A stretch of DNA of 64,000 nt from Mameliella sp. MMSF_3455 (GTDB lineage Bacteria > Pseudomonadota > Alphaproteobacteria > Rhodobacterales > Rhodobacteraceae), in contig NZ_JASHJL010000014.1 of assembly GCF_030733205.1 (NCBI RefSeq), forward strand, positions 59,464 through 123,463. The letters are read 5' to 3'. This document shows, piece by piece, positions 12,638-21,863 of the stretch. The position numbers and the translations under genes were made by a program. Below the pieces are notes generated by a model, which made no database searches, had not been told where the DNA came from, and worked only from the letters and a program-made list of their open reading frames with translations. Positions within the stretch are counted from its first letter, which is position 1. Each line of letters begins with the position of its first letter.

Positions 12638-13741
12638 TCAGCCCCCGATGCGTCCGCCGGCGTCACCGACCTGGCCGCGATGCAGCAGAAGGTGGTCAAG
12701 CAAAACGCAGGCCATCATCGCCTCGCCCACCGGAACGGCGCGGATACCCACGCAGGGATCGTGCCGGCCCTTGGTGACGATCTCTGTCTCTTCACCGCTC
12801 AGTGTGATGGTCTTGCGCGGGGTCAGGATGGACGAGGTCGGCTTGACCGCGAAACGCACGACGATTTCCTGGCCGGTCGAAATGCCGCCCAGGATACCGC
12901 CGGCATGGTTGGAGCTGTAGACCGGGCCGTTCTCTCCCATGAAGATCTCGTCGGCATTCTGGCTGCCGGTCAGGACGGCCGAGGCCATGCCCTCGCCGAT
13001 CTCGACGCCCTTGACCGCGTTGATCGACATCATCGCGGCCGCAAGATCGGTGTCCAGCTTGCCATAGACGGGGGCGCCGAGGCCCGCAGGGGCATTGCGG
13101 GCAACCACCTCGATCACCGCGCCCACGCTCTCGCCCGATTTGCGCAGCCCGTCCAGGTAATCCGCCCAGGTCTCGGCGGCTTGCGGGTCCGGGCACCAGA
13201 AGGGGTTGGCATCGATCTGGGCATCATCGAAGCGCGTCCGGTCGACGCCGTGGCTGCCCATCTGCACCATGTACCCGCGGATCTCGATCCCCGGCACAAG
13301 CGCCGCCAGCGCCGCGCGCGCCAGCCCACCGGCGGCCACGCGCGCAGCGGTTTCCCTTGCGGAGGAGCGCCCGCCGCCGCGATAGTCGCGCAGCCCGTAT
13401 TTCTGGAAATATGTGATGTCGGCATGACCGGGGCGGAACTTTTGCGCGATCTCGGAATAATCCTTGGACCTCTGGTCGGTGTTCTCGATCATCAGCTGCA
13501 CCGAGGTGCCGGTGGTCCGGCCCTCGAAGACGCCTGACAGGATGCGCACGGCGTCCGGTTCGCGTCGTTGTGTGGTAAACTTGTTCTGCCCCGGCTTGCG
13601 CCGGTCCAGCCAGTGCTGGATCTGCGCCTCGTCGATCTCGATGCCCGGCGGGCAGCCGTCGACCGTAGCCCCAAGAGCCGGCCCGTGGCTTTCGCCCCAG
13701 GTGGTCACACGGAAAAGATGTCCGAATGTGTTCAGGCTCAT
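12638..13741 (-). CDS. aroC: Chorismate synthase
   Basis: A 367-residue FMN-dependent enzyme turning 5-enolpyruvylshikimate-3-phosphate into chorismate, the last shared step of aromatic amino acid synthesis. All three family signatures are visible: [18 protein letters not shown] near residue 16, [18 protein letters not shown] near 122, and the C-terminal block with RHDPCVG near 335. The start at 13741 ([12 protein letters not shown]) matches the family N-terminus; an upstream in-frame ATG adds 18 unrelated residues. It faces the chemoreceptor gene tail to tail with a 7-base gap. Confidence 0.97.
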   Translation of the reverse strand: MSLNTFGHLFRVTTWGESHGPALGATVDGCPPGIEIDEAQIQHWLDRRKPGQNKFTTQRREPDAVRILSGVFEGRTTGTSVQLMIENTDQRSKDYSEIAQKFRPGHADITYFQKYGLRDYRGGGRSSARETAARVAAGGLARAALAALVPGIEIRGYMVQMGSHGVDRTRFDDAQIDANPFWCPDPQAAETWADYLDGLRKSGESVGAVIEVVARNAPAGLGAPVYGKLDTDLAAAMMSINAVKGVEIGEGMASAVLTGSQNADEIFMGENGPVYSSNHAGGILGGISTGQEIVVRFAVKPTSSILTPRKTITLSGEETEIVTKGRHDPCVGIRAVPVGEAMMACVLLDHLLLHRGQVGDAGGRIGG

Positions 13742-13797
13742 GGCTGCGTCCCTTTCGTTTCCGCGCGGGATACGCAAGCCGGGGCGCAATGCCAAGA

Positions 13798-14007
13798 CTA
13801 TTCGAGCCCGTCGCGCCGTCTCAGGGCGAATTCGCCCACGGCTTCCGTCGCGCGGTCAACGGCAATCACGATGAAGGTGGAAAGCCAGAGCGGCATCTCA
13901 AAGGCCGCGATCCAGCCGAAACAAAGATAGATGAGCCAGATAACCCCCAGCTCTAGGCACAAAATGATCAAACGCGTTTCCCCAAGGGCGCCTCCTTTCT
14001 CCTGCAA
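13798..14007 (-). CDS. Small two-helix membrane protein
   Basis: A 69-residue protein with two hydrophobic segments (about residues 13-33 and 37-52) and a short charged tail ending LRRRDGLE. No family is recognised. It is upstream of aroC on the same strand with a 56-base gap and divergent from the TPP riboswitch. The start at 14007 ([10 protein letters not shown]) is the only ATG before the first helix, and a GAGG-like ribosome site is not obvious. It is probably real because the hydrophobic pattern is clean and no larger gene covers the region. Confidence 0.5.
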   Translation of the reverse strand: MQEKGGALGETRLIILCLELGVIWLIYLCFGWIAAFEMPLWLSTFIVIAVDRATEAVGEFALRRRDGLE

Positions 14008-14093
14008 TGTCGGGATGGTTGAAACTTACCATAACAGGCTGAAAAAATCACGGTTTTTCTTGATGTTCCGTGGCGTCGGGACTAGGGTCCCGC

Positions 14094-14190
14094 CTACCTC
14101 GGGGTGGCGGTGCATGAGCCGTCTGAGATTTCCGTAGATCGGATCAACCCGTTGAACCTGAACCGGTTAAAACCGGCGGAGGGAAGGTAT
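14094..14190 (+). ncRNA. TPP (thiamine pyrophosphate) riboswitch
   Basis: The THI-box consensus is present in order: CGGGGTG (14100-14106), CTGAGA (14123-14128), the TGAACCTGAACCGG core and the closing GGCGGAGGGAAGG at about 14174-14187. The closing stem P1 can pair TACCT (14095-14099) with AGGTA (14185-14189). A separate perfect 6-bp hairpin (14077-14082 with 14087-14092) lies just before it. Thiamine pyrophosphate binding would shut off thiB, whose ATG is 56 bases downstream. Confidence 0.95.
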
Positions 14191-14245
14191 GGGCCCGAAC
14201 ACGGGACTCCAATCTTGCCCTTGCGCCGCAATATTGGAGGACTTC

Positions 14246-15232
14246 ATGAAGTCATTTGCCTTCACTGTTGCCGCGGGATGTCTCAGCGCCGGGCTTGCCC
14301 TTGCCGAAACGCCTGTCCTGACGGTCTATGCGCCTGATTATTTTGTCTCGGAATGGGGGCCGGGGCCGAGGATCGAAGAGCTGTTCGAGGCGCGCTGCGC
14401 CTGCGACCTGCAATTCAAACCTGGCGATCTCTTGCCCCGAATCCTGCTGGAAGGGGACCGGACCGAGGCCGATGTCGTGATCGGCCTGAACACTGACGTG
14501 ACCAAAAAGGCCCGTGAATCGGGGCTCTTTGCCGAACACGGGGTGGACCTGTCGCCGCTGACCCTGCCGATCAACTGGACGGACGAGGTGTTCCTGCCCT
14601 TCAACTACGGACACACCGCCTTTGTCTACGACACCACCCGCGTGGATGCGCCGCCCGCCAGTTTCGACGCGCTGCTGGAGGCGCCCGATGACCTGCGGCT
14701 GGTGATCCAGGACCCGCGCACCTCGATCTCGGGGCTGGCCCTGGTGCTTTGGGTGCAGTCGGTCTACGGAGACGAGGCGCAGGCCGCCTGGGAGAAACTG
14801 GCGCCCAAGATCGTCACCGTGACCAAGGGCTGGTCCGAATCCTACGGCCTTTTCACCGATGGTGAGGCGGACATGGTGCTGAGCTATACGACCTCGCCCG
14901 CCTACCACATCATCGCGGAGGAAGATGAGACCAAGAAGGCCGCGATCTTCCCCGAGGGGCATTACTTCATGGTCGAACTGGCCGCGCGACTGGCGACCAG
15001 CGACCAGCCCGAGCTGGCCGGGGATTTCATGGAGTTCATCCTGAGCGAGGACTTCCAGAGCATGATCGCCACCGGCAATTGGTCGATCCCCGCCGCGCTG
15101 GACGGCGACAAGTGGCCGGAAGGTTTCCAGAAGCTCGATCTGCCGGAGAAGGTGCTTTTCTATTCCGAGGATGAGGCGGCAGAACTGCGCGGCGAGGCGA
15201 TCGAGGCATGGCGCCGCGCGCTCTCGCAATAG
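14246..15232 (+). CDS. thiB: Thiamine ABC transporter, periplasmic binding protein
   Basis: A 328-residue solute-binding protein that captures thiamine, its mono- or pyrophosphate in the periplasm. Residues 1-19 are a signal peptide (FTVAAGCLSAGLALAETP). The mature part begins PVLTVYAPDYFVSEWGPGP, matching the ThiB family, and has the SYTTSPAYH ligand-cleft segment near residue 210. GGAGG at 14236-14240 sets the start. It is the first gene of the thiBPQ operon under the TPP riboswitch, which fixes the substrate as thiamine-related. Its end overlaps thiP. Confidence 0.95.
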   Translation: MKSFAFTVAAGCLSAGLALAETPVLTVYAPDYFVSEWGPGPRIEELFEARCACDLQFKPGDLLPRILLEGDRTEADVVIGLNTDVTKKARESGLFAEHGVDLSPLTLPINWTDEVFLPFNYGHTAFVYDTTRVDAPPASFDALLEAPDDLRLVIQDPRTSISGLALVLWVQSVYGDEAQAAWEKLAPKIVTVTKGWSESYGLFTDGEADMVLSYTTSPAYHIIAEEDETKKAAIFPEGHYFMVELAARLATSDQPELAGDFMEFILSEDFQSMIATGNWSIPAALDGDKWPEGFQKLDLPEKVLFYSEDEAAELRGEAIEAWRRALSQ

Positions 15233-16725
15233 CGGCGGCCCTGGTCCTGGCGGTACTGACGCTGGGACCGGTCTGCGTTGTTCTGGCCCGGGCCGGGGGC
15301 TTTGGTGCCTTTGGTCCGGGGGATTGGCAGGCGCTGCGGTTCACGCTCTGGCAGGCTTTCCTGTCAGCCTCCTTCAGCGTCGTTCTGGCCGTACCCGTGG
15401 CCAAGGCCCTTGCGCGCCGGCGATTTGTGGGGCGCGGGGTGCTGGTGACTCTGCTGGGGGCGCCCTTCATCCTGCCGGTGATCGTGGCGATCATGGGCTT
15501 GATCGCGGTTTTTGGCCAGGCGGGGCTGGTGAACAGGATCCTGGGCGCGCTGGGAGGCCCGACTCTGGACATTTACGGGCTGCACGGGGTCGTGCTGGCG
15601 CATGTCTTTTTCAACTTGCCGCTGGCGGTCAGGATGCTGTTTTCGGCCTGGGCCGCGATCCCGGCCGAGCATTTCCGGTTGGCGGCCTCCCTGGGGCTGT
15701 CACCGCCTGCGCAATGGCGCGTGATTGACGCGCCGCTGATCCTTCGGGTGCTGCCGGGGGCGTTTACGGTGATCTTCGTGATCTGCCTGACCAGTTTTGC
15801 GGTGGCTCTGACTCTGGGCGGTGGGCCGCGGGCCACGACGGTGGAACTGGCGATCTACCAGGCGATGCGGTTCGATTTCGATCTTGGCCGCGCGGCAGCA
15901 CTGGCGGTCATGCAACTGGTTCTGGCCCTGGCGGCGGGTCTGGTGGCGCTGCGCGTCGCGGGACAGGCCGGGTTCGGCGCGGGGCGAGACCGCATCCTGC
16001 CGCGCTGGGACGGGCAGGGCCGTCTGGCCCGCGGTTGGGATGCCATGTGGATCGTCGCGGCGGCGCTGTTCCTGCTGGTGCCTCTGGCGGCGGTGGTGCT
16101 GCGCGGTCTGCCGGGCATTCTGCTGATCACGCCCGACACGTTGCGGGCGGCGGGGCATTCTCTGATGGTTGCGCTGGGGTCCACGGCGCTTTGCATGGCC
16201 TGGGCCTTGCCACTTGCCACGCGGCGGGGCGAGTTGCTGGCCCTGCCTGCCATCGCGATTTCGCCCCTGGTGCTGGGGACGGGACTGTTCATGATCCTGC
16301 GGAATTTCGTCAATCCCTTCGACATGGCGCTGCCGGTCACGGGGCTGGTCAACGCATTGATGGCGCTGCCCTTCGCCCTGCGGATCCTGCGACCCGAGGC
16401 CGAGGCGATCACGTGTGACTATGGCCGCCTGCGCGCCACCTTGCGGATGTCGTCGTTTGCGTGGCTGAGATTGGTCTGGCTGCCCCGCCTGCGGCGCCCG
16501 ATGGGCTTTGCCGCCGGGCTGACGGCAGCCCTGGCGATGGGGGACCTGGGCGTGATCGCGCTGTTTGCCGATCCGGACCGGGCGACCTTGCCATTGCAGG
16601 TCTATCGCCTGATGGGATCCTACCAGATGGAGGCGGCGGCCGGTGCGGCGCTGTTGTTGTTGATGACCAGCCTGGGATTGTTCTGGCTGTTCGACCGCGG
16701 AGGGCGCCTGGGTGCTGAGGCTTGA
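15208..16725 (+). CDS. thiP: Thiamine ABC transporter, fused permease
   Basis: A 505-residue membrane protein with about twelve helices, built as two fused permease halves (about residues 1-245 and 270-505). Each carries an EAA-type loop that contacts ThiQ: EHFRLAASLGLSPPAQWRVIDAP near 153-175 and the DYGRLRATLRMSSFAWLRLVWLP block near 410-430. Fused halves are normal for ThiP. The start overlaps the end of thiB by 25 bases and the stop overlaps thiQ, so the three genes are tightly coupled. Confidence 0.95.
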   Translation: MAPRALAIAAALVLAVLTLGPVCVVLARAGGFGAFGPGDWQALRFTLWQAFLSASFSVVLAVPVAKALARRRFVGRGVLVTLLGAPFILPVIVAIMGLIAVFGQAGLVNRILGALGGPTLDIYGLHGVVLAHVFFNLPLAVRMLFSAWAAIPAEHFRLAASLGLSPPAQWRVIDAPLILRVLPGAFTVIFVICLTSFAVALTLGGGPRATTVELAIYQAMRFDFDLGRAAALAVMQLVLALAAGLVALRVAGQAGFGAGRDRILPRWDGQGRLARGWDAMWIVAAALFLLVPLAAVVLRGLPGILLITPDTLRAAGHSLMVALGSTALCMAWALPLATRRGELLALPAIAISPLVLGTGLFMILRNFVNPFDMALPVTGLVNALMALPFALRILRPEAEAITCDYGRLRATLRMSSFAWLRLVWLPRLRRPMGFAAGLTAALAMGDLGVIALFADPDRATLPLQVYRLMGSYQMEAAAGAALLLLMTSLGLFWLFDRGGRLGAEA

Positions 16726-17416
16726 AACCCTGCAAGTGACGATGGACAGCGGCACGCTGCGCGCGGATATGGCGCTGGTGCCGGGTCGACGGGTGGCGCT
16801 TGTCGGGCCATCGGGCGCCGGAAAATCCACCCTGCTGGACGCCATCGCCGGTTTCAGGGAGGTCGCGGCCGGGCGCGTCATCTGGCAGGGGCGCGACCTG
16901 ACCCATGCCCCGCCGCAGGCGCGGCCCGTGTCGATCCTGTTCCAGGACAGCAACCTGTTTCCGCACCTGACGCTGGAGCGAAACCTGGGCCTTGCTCTGC
17001 ATCCGGGTGGGCGCCGTCCGGACGCCGAGGCGCGTGCACGGATCGAGGGGGCGCTGCGGCGCGTGGGCCTGGAAGGCATGGCAGGGCGTAAGCCGGGCAC
17101 CCTGTCCGGTGGTCAGCAGGGGCGCGCAGCACTGGCCCGGGTGCTCTTGATGGCGCGCCCGGTGATCCTGCTGGACGAACCTTTTGCCGCCCTGGGACCG
17201 GCGCTGAAACGCGAAATGCTGGACCTTGTGCGCGAGGTCGCCGACAGCCTCGCCGCATTGGTCGTCATGGTGACGCATGACCCGCGCGATGCAGAGGGGT
17301 TTGCCCATGAGGTCGTGCTGGTGGCCGAGGGGCAGGCGCAGGCACCGGTGGCGGCAGAGGCCTTCTTTGCCGATCCGCCGCAGGCCTTCCGCGACTACAT
17401 TGGCGCGGCGGGGTAA
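16712..17416 (+). CDS. thiQ: Thiamine ABC transporter, ATPase
   Basis: A 234-residue ATP-binding subunit. Walker A is GPSGAGKS (residues 32-39), the Q-loop is FQDSNLFPHLT near 75, the signature is LSGGQQGRAALARV near 131, and Walker B with its catalytic Glu is VILLDEPFAALGP near 151. The switch His is in VTHDPRDAEGF near 187. The signature carries QQGR where LSGGQRQR is usual. The start is GTG at 16712, overlapping the end of thiP; there is no in-frame ATG before the conserved core. Confidence 0.95.
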   Translation: MLRLETLQVTMDSGTLRADMALVPGRRVALVGPSGAGKSTLLDAIAGFREVAAGRVIWQGRDLTHAPPQARPVSILFQDSNLFPHLTLERNLGLALHPGGRRPDAEARARIEGALRRVGLEGMAGRKPGTLSGGQQGRAALARVLLMARPVILLDEPFAALGPALKREMLDLVREVADSLAALVVMVTHDPRDAEGFAHEVVLVAEGQAQAPVAAEAFFADPPQAFRDYIGAAG

Positions 17417-17449
17417 ACCCTGCCCTGCACCAATCCATGATCAAAAAGA

Positions 17450-17476
17450 AAAGCCCCGCCGGATCGGCGGGGCTTT
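17450..17476. terminator. Bidirectional terminator between thiQ and petC
   Basis: A perfect 12-bp stem (AAAGCCCCGCCG at 17450-17461 with its complement at 17465-17476) and a 3-base loop. T-rich stretches flank it on both sides (TTTGTCGTTTTC to the right; on the other strand TTTTCTTTTT to the left), so it can stop the converging thiBPQ and petABC transcripts. Confidence 0.93.
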
Positions 17477-17497
17477 GTCGTTTTCGTCTTGGCCGGA

Positions 17498-18274
17498 TCA
17501 GGCGGTCGGCTTGCGCTTGATCGGGGCCCAGATACGCTTGTTCACCAGGTAGAGCAGCACCGAGAGCACCACCAGGAAGAACACCCCAACGAAACCCGCT
17601 TGCTGGCGTTGCATCATCTTGGGTTCCGCAGTCCACATCAGGAAGGCCGCCAGGTCCTCTGCTTCGTGGTGCAGCGAGTTGCTGTGGCCGTCGTCGAATT
17701 CGACGTCCTCGCCGTAAAGCGGCGGCGCCATCGAGATCCAGCCGCCGGGGAAGGCGGTGTTCTCGTAAAGGATGGTGCCGGCCTCTTCCTTTTCCTCTCC
17801 GGTGTAGCCGGTCAGCAGCGAGGCGATGTATTCTGCGCCGCCCATGCCCTTGAACAGCTGGTTGATGCCCAGTCCGTAGGGGCCGTGGAAACCGGCGCGC
17901 GCCTTGGCCATCAGCGACAGGTCCGGTGCCCCGACCGAGGTGACGGCCGGGAAGTGGTCGGTCGGCTTGGCCGGGCGGAAGTCGTCGAGCTCTTCGTCGA
18001 AGACCTCGAAGTTGGCGGCATAGGCGATGACCTGTTCTTCGCTGTAGCCCAGCTGTTCGAGGTCACGCAGCGGAACGTACTGCAGGCCGTGGCAGGCCGA
18101 GCAGATCTCTGTGTAGACCTTGAGGCCGCGCTGCAGCTGGTTCTGGTCCCAGGTGCCGAAGGGCCCTTCGAACGAGAACTTGAAGTCCTCGACATGGGCC
18201 TCGCCGCCAGCGGCATGAGCGCCGCCGGCCAGACCGAAGGCCACGAGGGCCGCGAGGGTGAGTTTCTTGAACAT
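17498..18274 (-). CDS. petC: Cytochrome c1 of the bc1 complex
   Basis: A 258-residue membrane-anchored cytochrome that takes electrons from the Rieske protein to soluble cytochromes. The signal peptide is [21 protein letters not shown] (cleaved near 21). The haem site CSACH lies near residue 58. A Met ligand is expected in the SMAPPLYG region near 181. One C-terminal helix (about 228-246) anchors it, followed by the basic [14 protein letters not shown] end. It is the last gene of petABC, with 19 bases after petB, and ends at a strong terminator. Confidence 0.96.
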   Translation of the reverse strand: MFKKLTLAALVAFGLAGGAHAAGGEAHVEDFKFSFEGPFGTWDQNQLQRGLKVYTEICSACHGLQYVPLRDLEQLGYSEEQVIAYAANFEVFDEELDDFRPAKPTDHFPAVTSVGAPDLSLMAKARAGFHGPYGLGINQLFKGMGGAEYIASLLTGYTGEEKEEAGTILYENTAFPGGWISMAPPLYGEDVEFDDGHSNSLHHEAEDLAAFLMWTAEPKMMQRQQAGFVGVFFLVVLSVLLYLVNKRIWAPIKRKPTA

Positions 18275-18293
18275 CTCTTACGGTCCTTCTTGC

Positions 18294-19640
18294 TTATTCC
18301 GCCGGGGTCGCAGCGCCTGCGCCCTTGGCCTCATCCTTCGGCGGATAGTGCGCGTCGAAATCGGCCTCGATGGTGTCGGGCTGGGGCAGCGGCTTTTCGA
18401 TCACACCCAGCAGCGGCAGGATCACCAGAAAGTAGGCGAACCAATAGGCCGAGGCGATCAGCGAGAAGCTGGCGTAGGGCTCTTCGGCGGGCATGGCACC
18501 CAGCCACATCAGCGCGAAGAAGTCGATGACCAGCAGCCAGAACCACCACTTGAACATCGGACGGTAACGGCCCGAGCGAACCGACGATGTGTCGAGCCAG
18601 GGCGCCAGGGCCATCACGATGATCGCGCCGAACATCGCCAGCACGCCAAAGAACTTGGCGTCGATGATGCCGCCGGTCACGAAGGAGGCCAGTTGCACCA
18701 GCCAGACATCCGAGGTGAAGGCACGCAGGATCGCGTAGAAGGGCAGGAAGTACCATTCCGGGACGATGTGCGCGGGCGTCGCCAGCGGGTTCGCCTCGAT
18801 GTAGTTGTCCGGGTGGCCAAGGTAGTTCGGCATGAAGCCGACGATGGCGAAGAAGACCGCCAGGATCACAGCCAGCGCCAGAAGGTCCTTGATCACGTAG
18901 TAGGGCCAGAACGGAACGGTGTCCTTTTCGGCCTCGGCCTTGGATCCGCGGCGCACTTCGACACCCGTCGGGTTGTTGTTGCCGGTGGTGTGGAAGGCCC
19001 AGATGTGCAGCGCAACCAGCGCCGCGATGACCATCGGCAGCAGGTAGTGCAGCGAGAAGAAGCGGTTCAGCGTTGCGTTGTCCACCGCCGGTCCGCCCAG
19101 CAGCCAGGTCTGGATCGGCTCACCGATGAACGGGATGGCGCCGAAGAGACCGGTGATGACCGTCGCACCCCAGAAGGACATCTGACCCCAGGGCAGAACG
19201 TAGCCCATGAAGGCGGTGCCCATCATGCAGAGGTAGATCAGCATGCCGATGATCCATGTCACCTCGCGCGGGGCCTTGTACGAGCCGTAGTAGAGACCGC
19301 GGAAGATGTGCGCATAGACCGCGACAAAGAACAGCGAGGCGCCGTTCATGTGCAGGTAGCGGATGAAGTGACCGCCGTTCACGTTGCGCATGATGTGTTC
19401 GATCGAGGCAAAGGCCAGGTCGACATGCGGCGTGTAGTGCATCACCAGGACGACCCCGGTGGCGATCTGCAGAACGAGGCAGAAGGTGAGGACGATACCC
19501 CAGATCCACATCCAGTTCAGGTTCTTGGGCGTGGGGATCATGATGGTGTCGTACAGGAGCCCGACGATCGGAAGGCGAGAGTGAAGCCACTTCTCGCCAC
19601 CGGTCTTCGGCTCGTAATGGTCGTGCGGGATTCCAGCCAT
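18294..19640 (-). CDS. petB: Cytochrome b of the bc1 complex
   Basis: A 448-residue integral membrane protein carrying both b haems and the quinol-oxidising and quinone-reducing sites. Eight helices are apparent. The family blocks [12 protein letters not shown] near residue 39, [16 protein letters not shown] near 145-160, and the Qo-site [10 protein letters not shown] near 294 are clear. Haem-ligand histidines fall in HYTPH and [11 protein letters not shown] on one side and HLPxW-like [10 protein letters not shown] on the other. The C-terminal 20 residues are polar and Ala-rich. It sits 12 bases after petA. Confidence 0.97.
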   Translation of the reverse strand: MAGIPHDHYEPKTGGEKWLHSRLPIVGLLYDTIMIPTPKNLNWMWIWGIVLTFCLVLQIATGVVLVMHYTPHVDLAFASIEHIMRNVNGGHFIRYLHMNGASLFFVAVYAHIFRGLYYGSYKAPREVTWIIGMLIYLCMMGTAFMGYVLPWGQMSFWGATVITGLFGAIPFIGEPIQTWLLGGPAVDNATLNRFFSLHYLLPMVIAALVALHIWAFHTTGNNNPTGVEVRRGSKAEAEKDTVPFWPYYVIKDLLALAVILAVFFAIVGFMPNYLGHPDNYIEANPLATPAHIVPEWYFLPFYAILRAFTSDVWLVQLASFVTGGIIDAKFFGVLAMFGAIIVMALAPWLDTSSVRSGRYRPMFKWWFWLLVIDFFALMWLGAMPAEEPYASFSLIASAYWFAYFLVILPLLGVIEKPLPQPDTIEADFDAHYPPKDEAKGAGAATPAE

Positions 19641-19652
19641 GTCTTGTGCTCC

Positions 19653-20246
19653 TTAACCCAGCAGGATGGTGCTGTCGTCGACCCACTCGGCGGGCGGGAC
19701 AGGCAGGTTTTCGGGGGCGGGGCCTTTGCGGATGCGGCCCGCGAGGTCGTAGTGCGACCCGTGGCAGGGGCAGAACCAGCCGCCGAATTCACCGGCGTTG
19801 CCCAGCGGCACGCAGCCCAGGTGTGTGCAGACACCCATCTGAACCAGCCAAGCCTGCGCCGGCTGACCCTCGGGCGAGGGCAGGGTGCGGTTGGCATCGG
19901 TGGCCGGCGCCGAAGAGTCGGCCAGGTTGGCGTTGCGCGCGTTGGTATCGACCACGTTCTGGCCGGCGGCAAAGGCCTCTTCCTGTTGCTGCGCCTCGGC
20001 GATCTCGTCCTCGGTCCGGTGACGGATGAAGACCGGCTTGCCCAGCCACTTGACGGTGAGCTGAGTGCCGGGCGCGACGCCCGAGACGTCGACCCGGATG
20101 GTGGACAGTGCGCGCACGTCCGCCGAGGGGTTCATCTGGTTGACCATCGGCCAGACGGCAGCGCCGGTCGTGACGACCCCGGCGCCGGCGGCGGCGTAGT
20201 AGAGGAAATCCCTTCGGGTGCCTTCGTGGTCTTCTGCGTGGGACAC
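19653..20246 (-). CDS. petA: Rieske iron-sulfur protein of the bc1 complex
   Basis: A 197-residue protein with an N-terminal anchor and a periplasmic [2Fe-2S] head. The N-terminus has a twin-arginine motif ([12 protein letters not shown], residues 10-21), consistent with Tat export of a folded, cluster-bearing protein. The cluster ligands are in CTHLGC near residue 131 and CPCHGSHYD near 152. First gene of petABC (cytochrome bc1, which links the quinone pool to cytochrome c in respiration and, if present, photosynthesis). A weak -35/-10 pair lies about 100 bases upstream on the minus strand. Confidence 0.96.
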   Translation of the reverse strand: MSHAEDHEGTRRDFLYYAAAGAGVVTTGAAVWPMVNQMNPSADVRALSTIRVDVSGVAPGTQLTVKWLGKPVFIRHRTEDEIAEAQQQEEAFAAGQNVVDTNARNANLADSSAPATDANRTLPSPEGQPAQAWLVQMGVCTHLGCVPLGNAGEFGGWFCPCHGSHYDLAGRIRKGPAPENLPVPPAEWVDDSTILLG

Positions 20247-20471
20247 GAGGTTCGCTCCATTGCTGTAGGGGCCGTCGGCCCGCGGTAAAACCCATGGTTT
20301 CCGGAGGCTCGAAAGACTCCGGACCCCGCTCAGGATCGGTATCTAGCCGGGAGGCCGTGAGGGGTAAAGGATGCAAAAGGCTCACATTCCACGCTCGCGC
20401 GAATCTGTCGCGGTTGAAACCACCCTTCCGCAGTGATTATCTCGCCCGGGAGCAAAGTTAGGGGCGGCACC

Positions 20472-21125
20472 ATGCGGCGACTGATTCTTTCCCTCGGCAT
20501 TCTGATCGGTCTGGCGGCCCCGGCGGCGGCAGAGATGGAACTGTCGTTTTACACCGGCTGGCAGACGCTGCCTCACAGCCGCATCTCCGGGGACCTGCCC
20601 AACGGTGGCGGCAACTACGACCAGCTTGTCGGCTGGGAGGGTAAACCCTTTGTGATGCCTCCCTATTATGGCGCCCGCGCGACGTGGTGGCGAAGCGGAT
20701 CGCTGGGTTTTGGCGTGGAATACACGCACACCAAGGCCTATGCCGACGACAGCACGCTGAAGGCACTGGGCTTTTCCCAGCTGGAGTTCACCGACGGGCA
20801 CAACGTGTTGACCGCGAACGTGATGCGGCGCTGGAAGAACCAGTGGGGGCAGTTCACGCCCTATGTCGGGGGTGGTCTCGGGATCGCCTTTCCACATGTG
20901 GACGCCGATCACGCCAGCGGCTCGCGGACCTACGGGTTCCAGCTGGCCGGCCCGGCAATGCGCCTGACGGCTGGCACCAGCTATCAGATCAACGACCGAT
21001 TCTCTGTCTTTGGCGAGTATCAGTTCACCTACTCGGTCAACGAAGGCACATTCGACGATGGCGGCACGTTCAAGACCGATATCAAGACCAATGCCTTGAA
21101 CGTCGGGCTGTCGATGCACTTCTGA
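20472..21125 (+). CDS. Outer-membrane beta-barrel, LpxQ-like (lipid A oxidase type)
   Basis: A 217-residue exported protein. Residues 1-18 are a signal peptide ([20 protein letters not shown]). The rest alternates hydrophobic and polar residues in strands separated by turns, ending in a Phe as barrel proteins often do (MHF). The opening [20 protein letters not shown] resembles the LpxQ lipid A oxidases of rhizobia and Rhodobacterales, which oxidise the proximal glucosamine of lipid A. The similarity is from memory of the family; a generic OmpA-like eight-strand barrel is the alternative. It stands alone, with a terminator after it. Confidence 0.6.
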   Translation: MRRLILSLGILIGLAAPAAAEMELSFYTGWQTLPHSRISGDLPNGGGNYDQLVGWEGKPFVMPPYYGARATWWRSGSLGFGVEYTHTKAYADDSTLKALGFSQLEFTDGHNVLTANVMRRWKNQWGQFTPYVGGGLGIAFPHVDADHASGSRTYGFQLAGPAMRLTAGTSYQINDRFSVFGEYQFTYSVNEGTFDDGGTFKTDIKTNALNVGLSMHF

Positions 21126-21167
21126 CAAAGGCGCCGGGTCCCGGACCCGGCCCGATCGTAAAGGCGG

Positions 21168-21191
21168 GGGCGGACAGGGTCCGCCCTTTTT
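21168..21191 (+). terminator. Rho-independent terminator
   Basis: An 8-bp stem (GGGCGGAC 21168-21175 with GTCCGCCC 21179-21186), a 3-base loop and TTTTT. It closes the outer-membrane barrel gene and lies six bases from the end of the converging glutathione transferase gene. Confidence 0.85.
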
Positions 21192-21196
21192 GTTGC

Positions 21197-21802
21197 TCAG
21201 CCGCTGGGTGTCGTCGCGATCATCGCCGGGCGCTTTGAATACTCGGCGTACCAGGCAGCCAGCGTATCGCGGCCGGTCCGCCAGGATCGAGCCTCGTGGC
21301 GGAAATCCAGGTAGCCAAGCGCGCAGCCAATCGCGATATGGCCCATGTCCATGCGACCATGCAGGTGGCTCATCCAGCGGGTGCCAAGGGCGTCCAATGC
21401 GCGGGACACCTTGGCCCATTGGCCCTCGATCCAATCCATCGACACCTTTTCGGGCGGGCGAAAGCGTTCCTCGTAGACGATCAGGACGGCCGCCTCCATG
21501 ATCGCGTCCCCCGTTGCCTCCAGCGTCAGGGTGTCCCAGACCCGGCTTTCCGGGTAAAGGCCCGCCTGCGCGCGGGCGTCGAGGAACCGGCAGATCACCC
21601 GGCTGTCATAGAGCGTCGGACCGTCGGAGCGCATCAGGGCCGGGATCTTGCCAAGCGGGTTGGCCGAGATCAGTGCCGGATCCGGCGCGATGGGCGTGGT
21701 GGCAATGTCCACCATCTCGACCTCGTCCAACTGCCCGGTTTCGTGAAGCGTGACCAGCACCTTGCGAACAAAGGGAGAGGCCGGCGATTGAAGAAGCTGC
21801 AT
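21197..21802 (-). CDS. Glutathione S-transferase family protein
   Basis: A 201-residue cytosolic protein with the GST layout: a thioredoxin-like N-terminal domain (MQLLQSPASPFVRKVLVTLHE, with SPASPFVRKV as the glutathione-site loop) and KIPALMRSDGPTLYDSRVICRFLD ending it (about residues 48-75), then an all-helical C-terminal domain with GHIAIGCALGYLDFR near 155. This resembles the bacterial Phi/YibF-like group, thought to serve detoxification or peroxide handling. The start at 21802 begins the conserved N-terminus; 12 extra residues precede it in a longer reading. Confidence 0.85.
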   Translation of the reverse strand: MQLLQSPASPFVRKVLVTLHETGQLDEVEMVDIATTPIAPDPALISANPLGKIPALMRSDGPTLYDSRVICRFLDARAQAGLYPESRVWDTLTLEATGDAIMEAAVLIVYEERFRPPEKVSMDWIEGQWAKVSRALDALGTRWMSHLHGRMDMGHIAIGCALGYLDFRHEARSWRTGRDTLAAWYAEYSKRPAMIATTPSG

Positions 21803-21863
21803 GACGGGTATCCGGATGTGGTTGATCGTGTCGCCCACACCAAAGCACTTGCCGGGGCGCGTG

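Noticed and set aside
18258..20288. Plus-strand open frame of 676 codons opposite petABC
   Set aside because: It runs across three well-supported genes on the other strand, with His/Arg/Gly-rich translation typical of antisense frames in GC-rich DNA.
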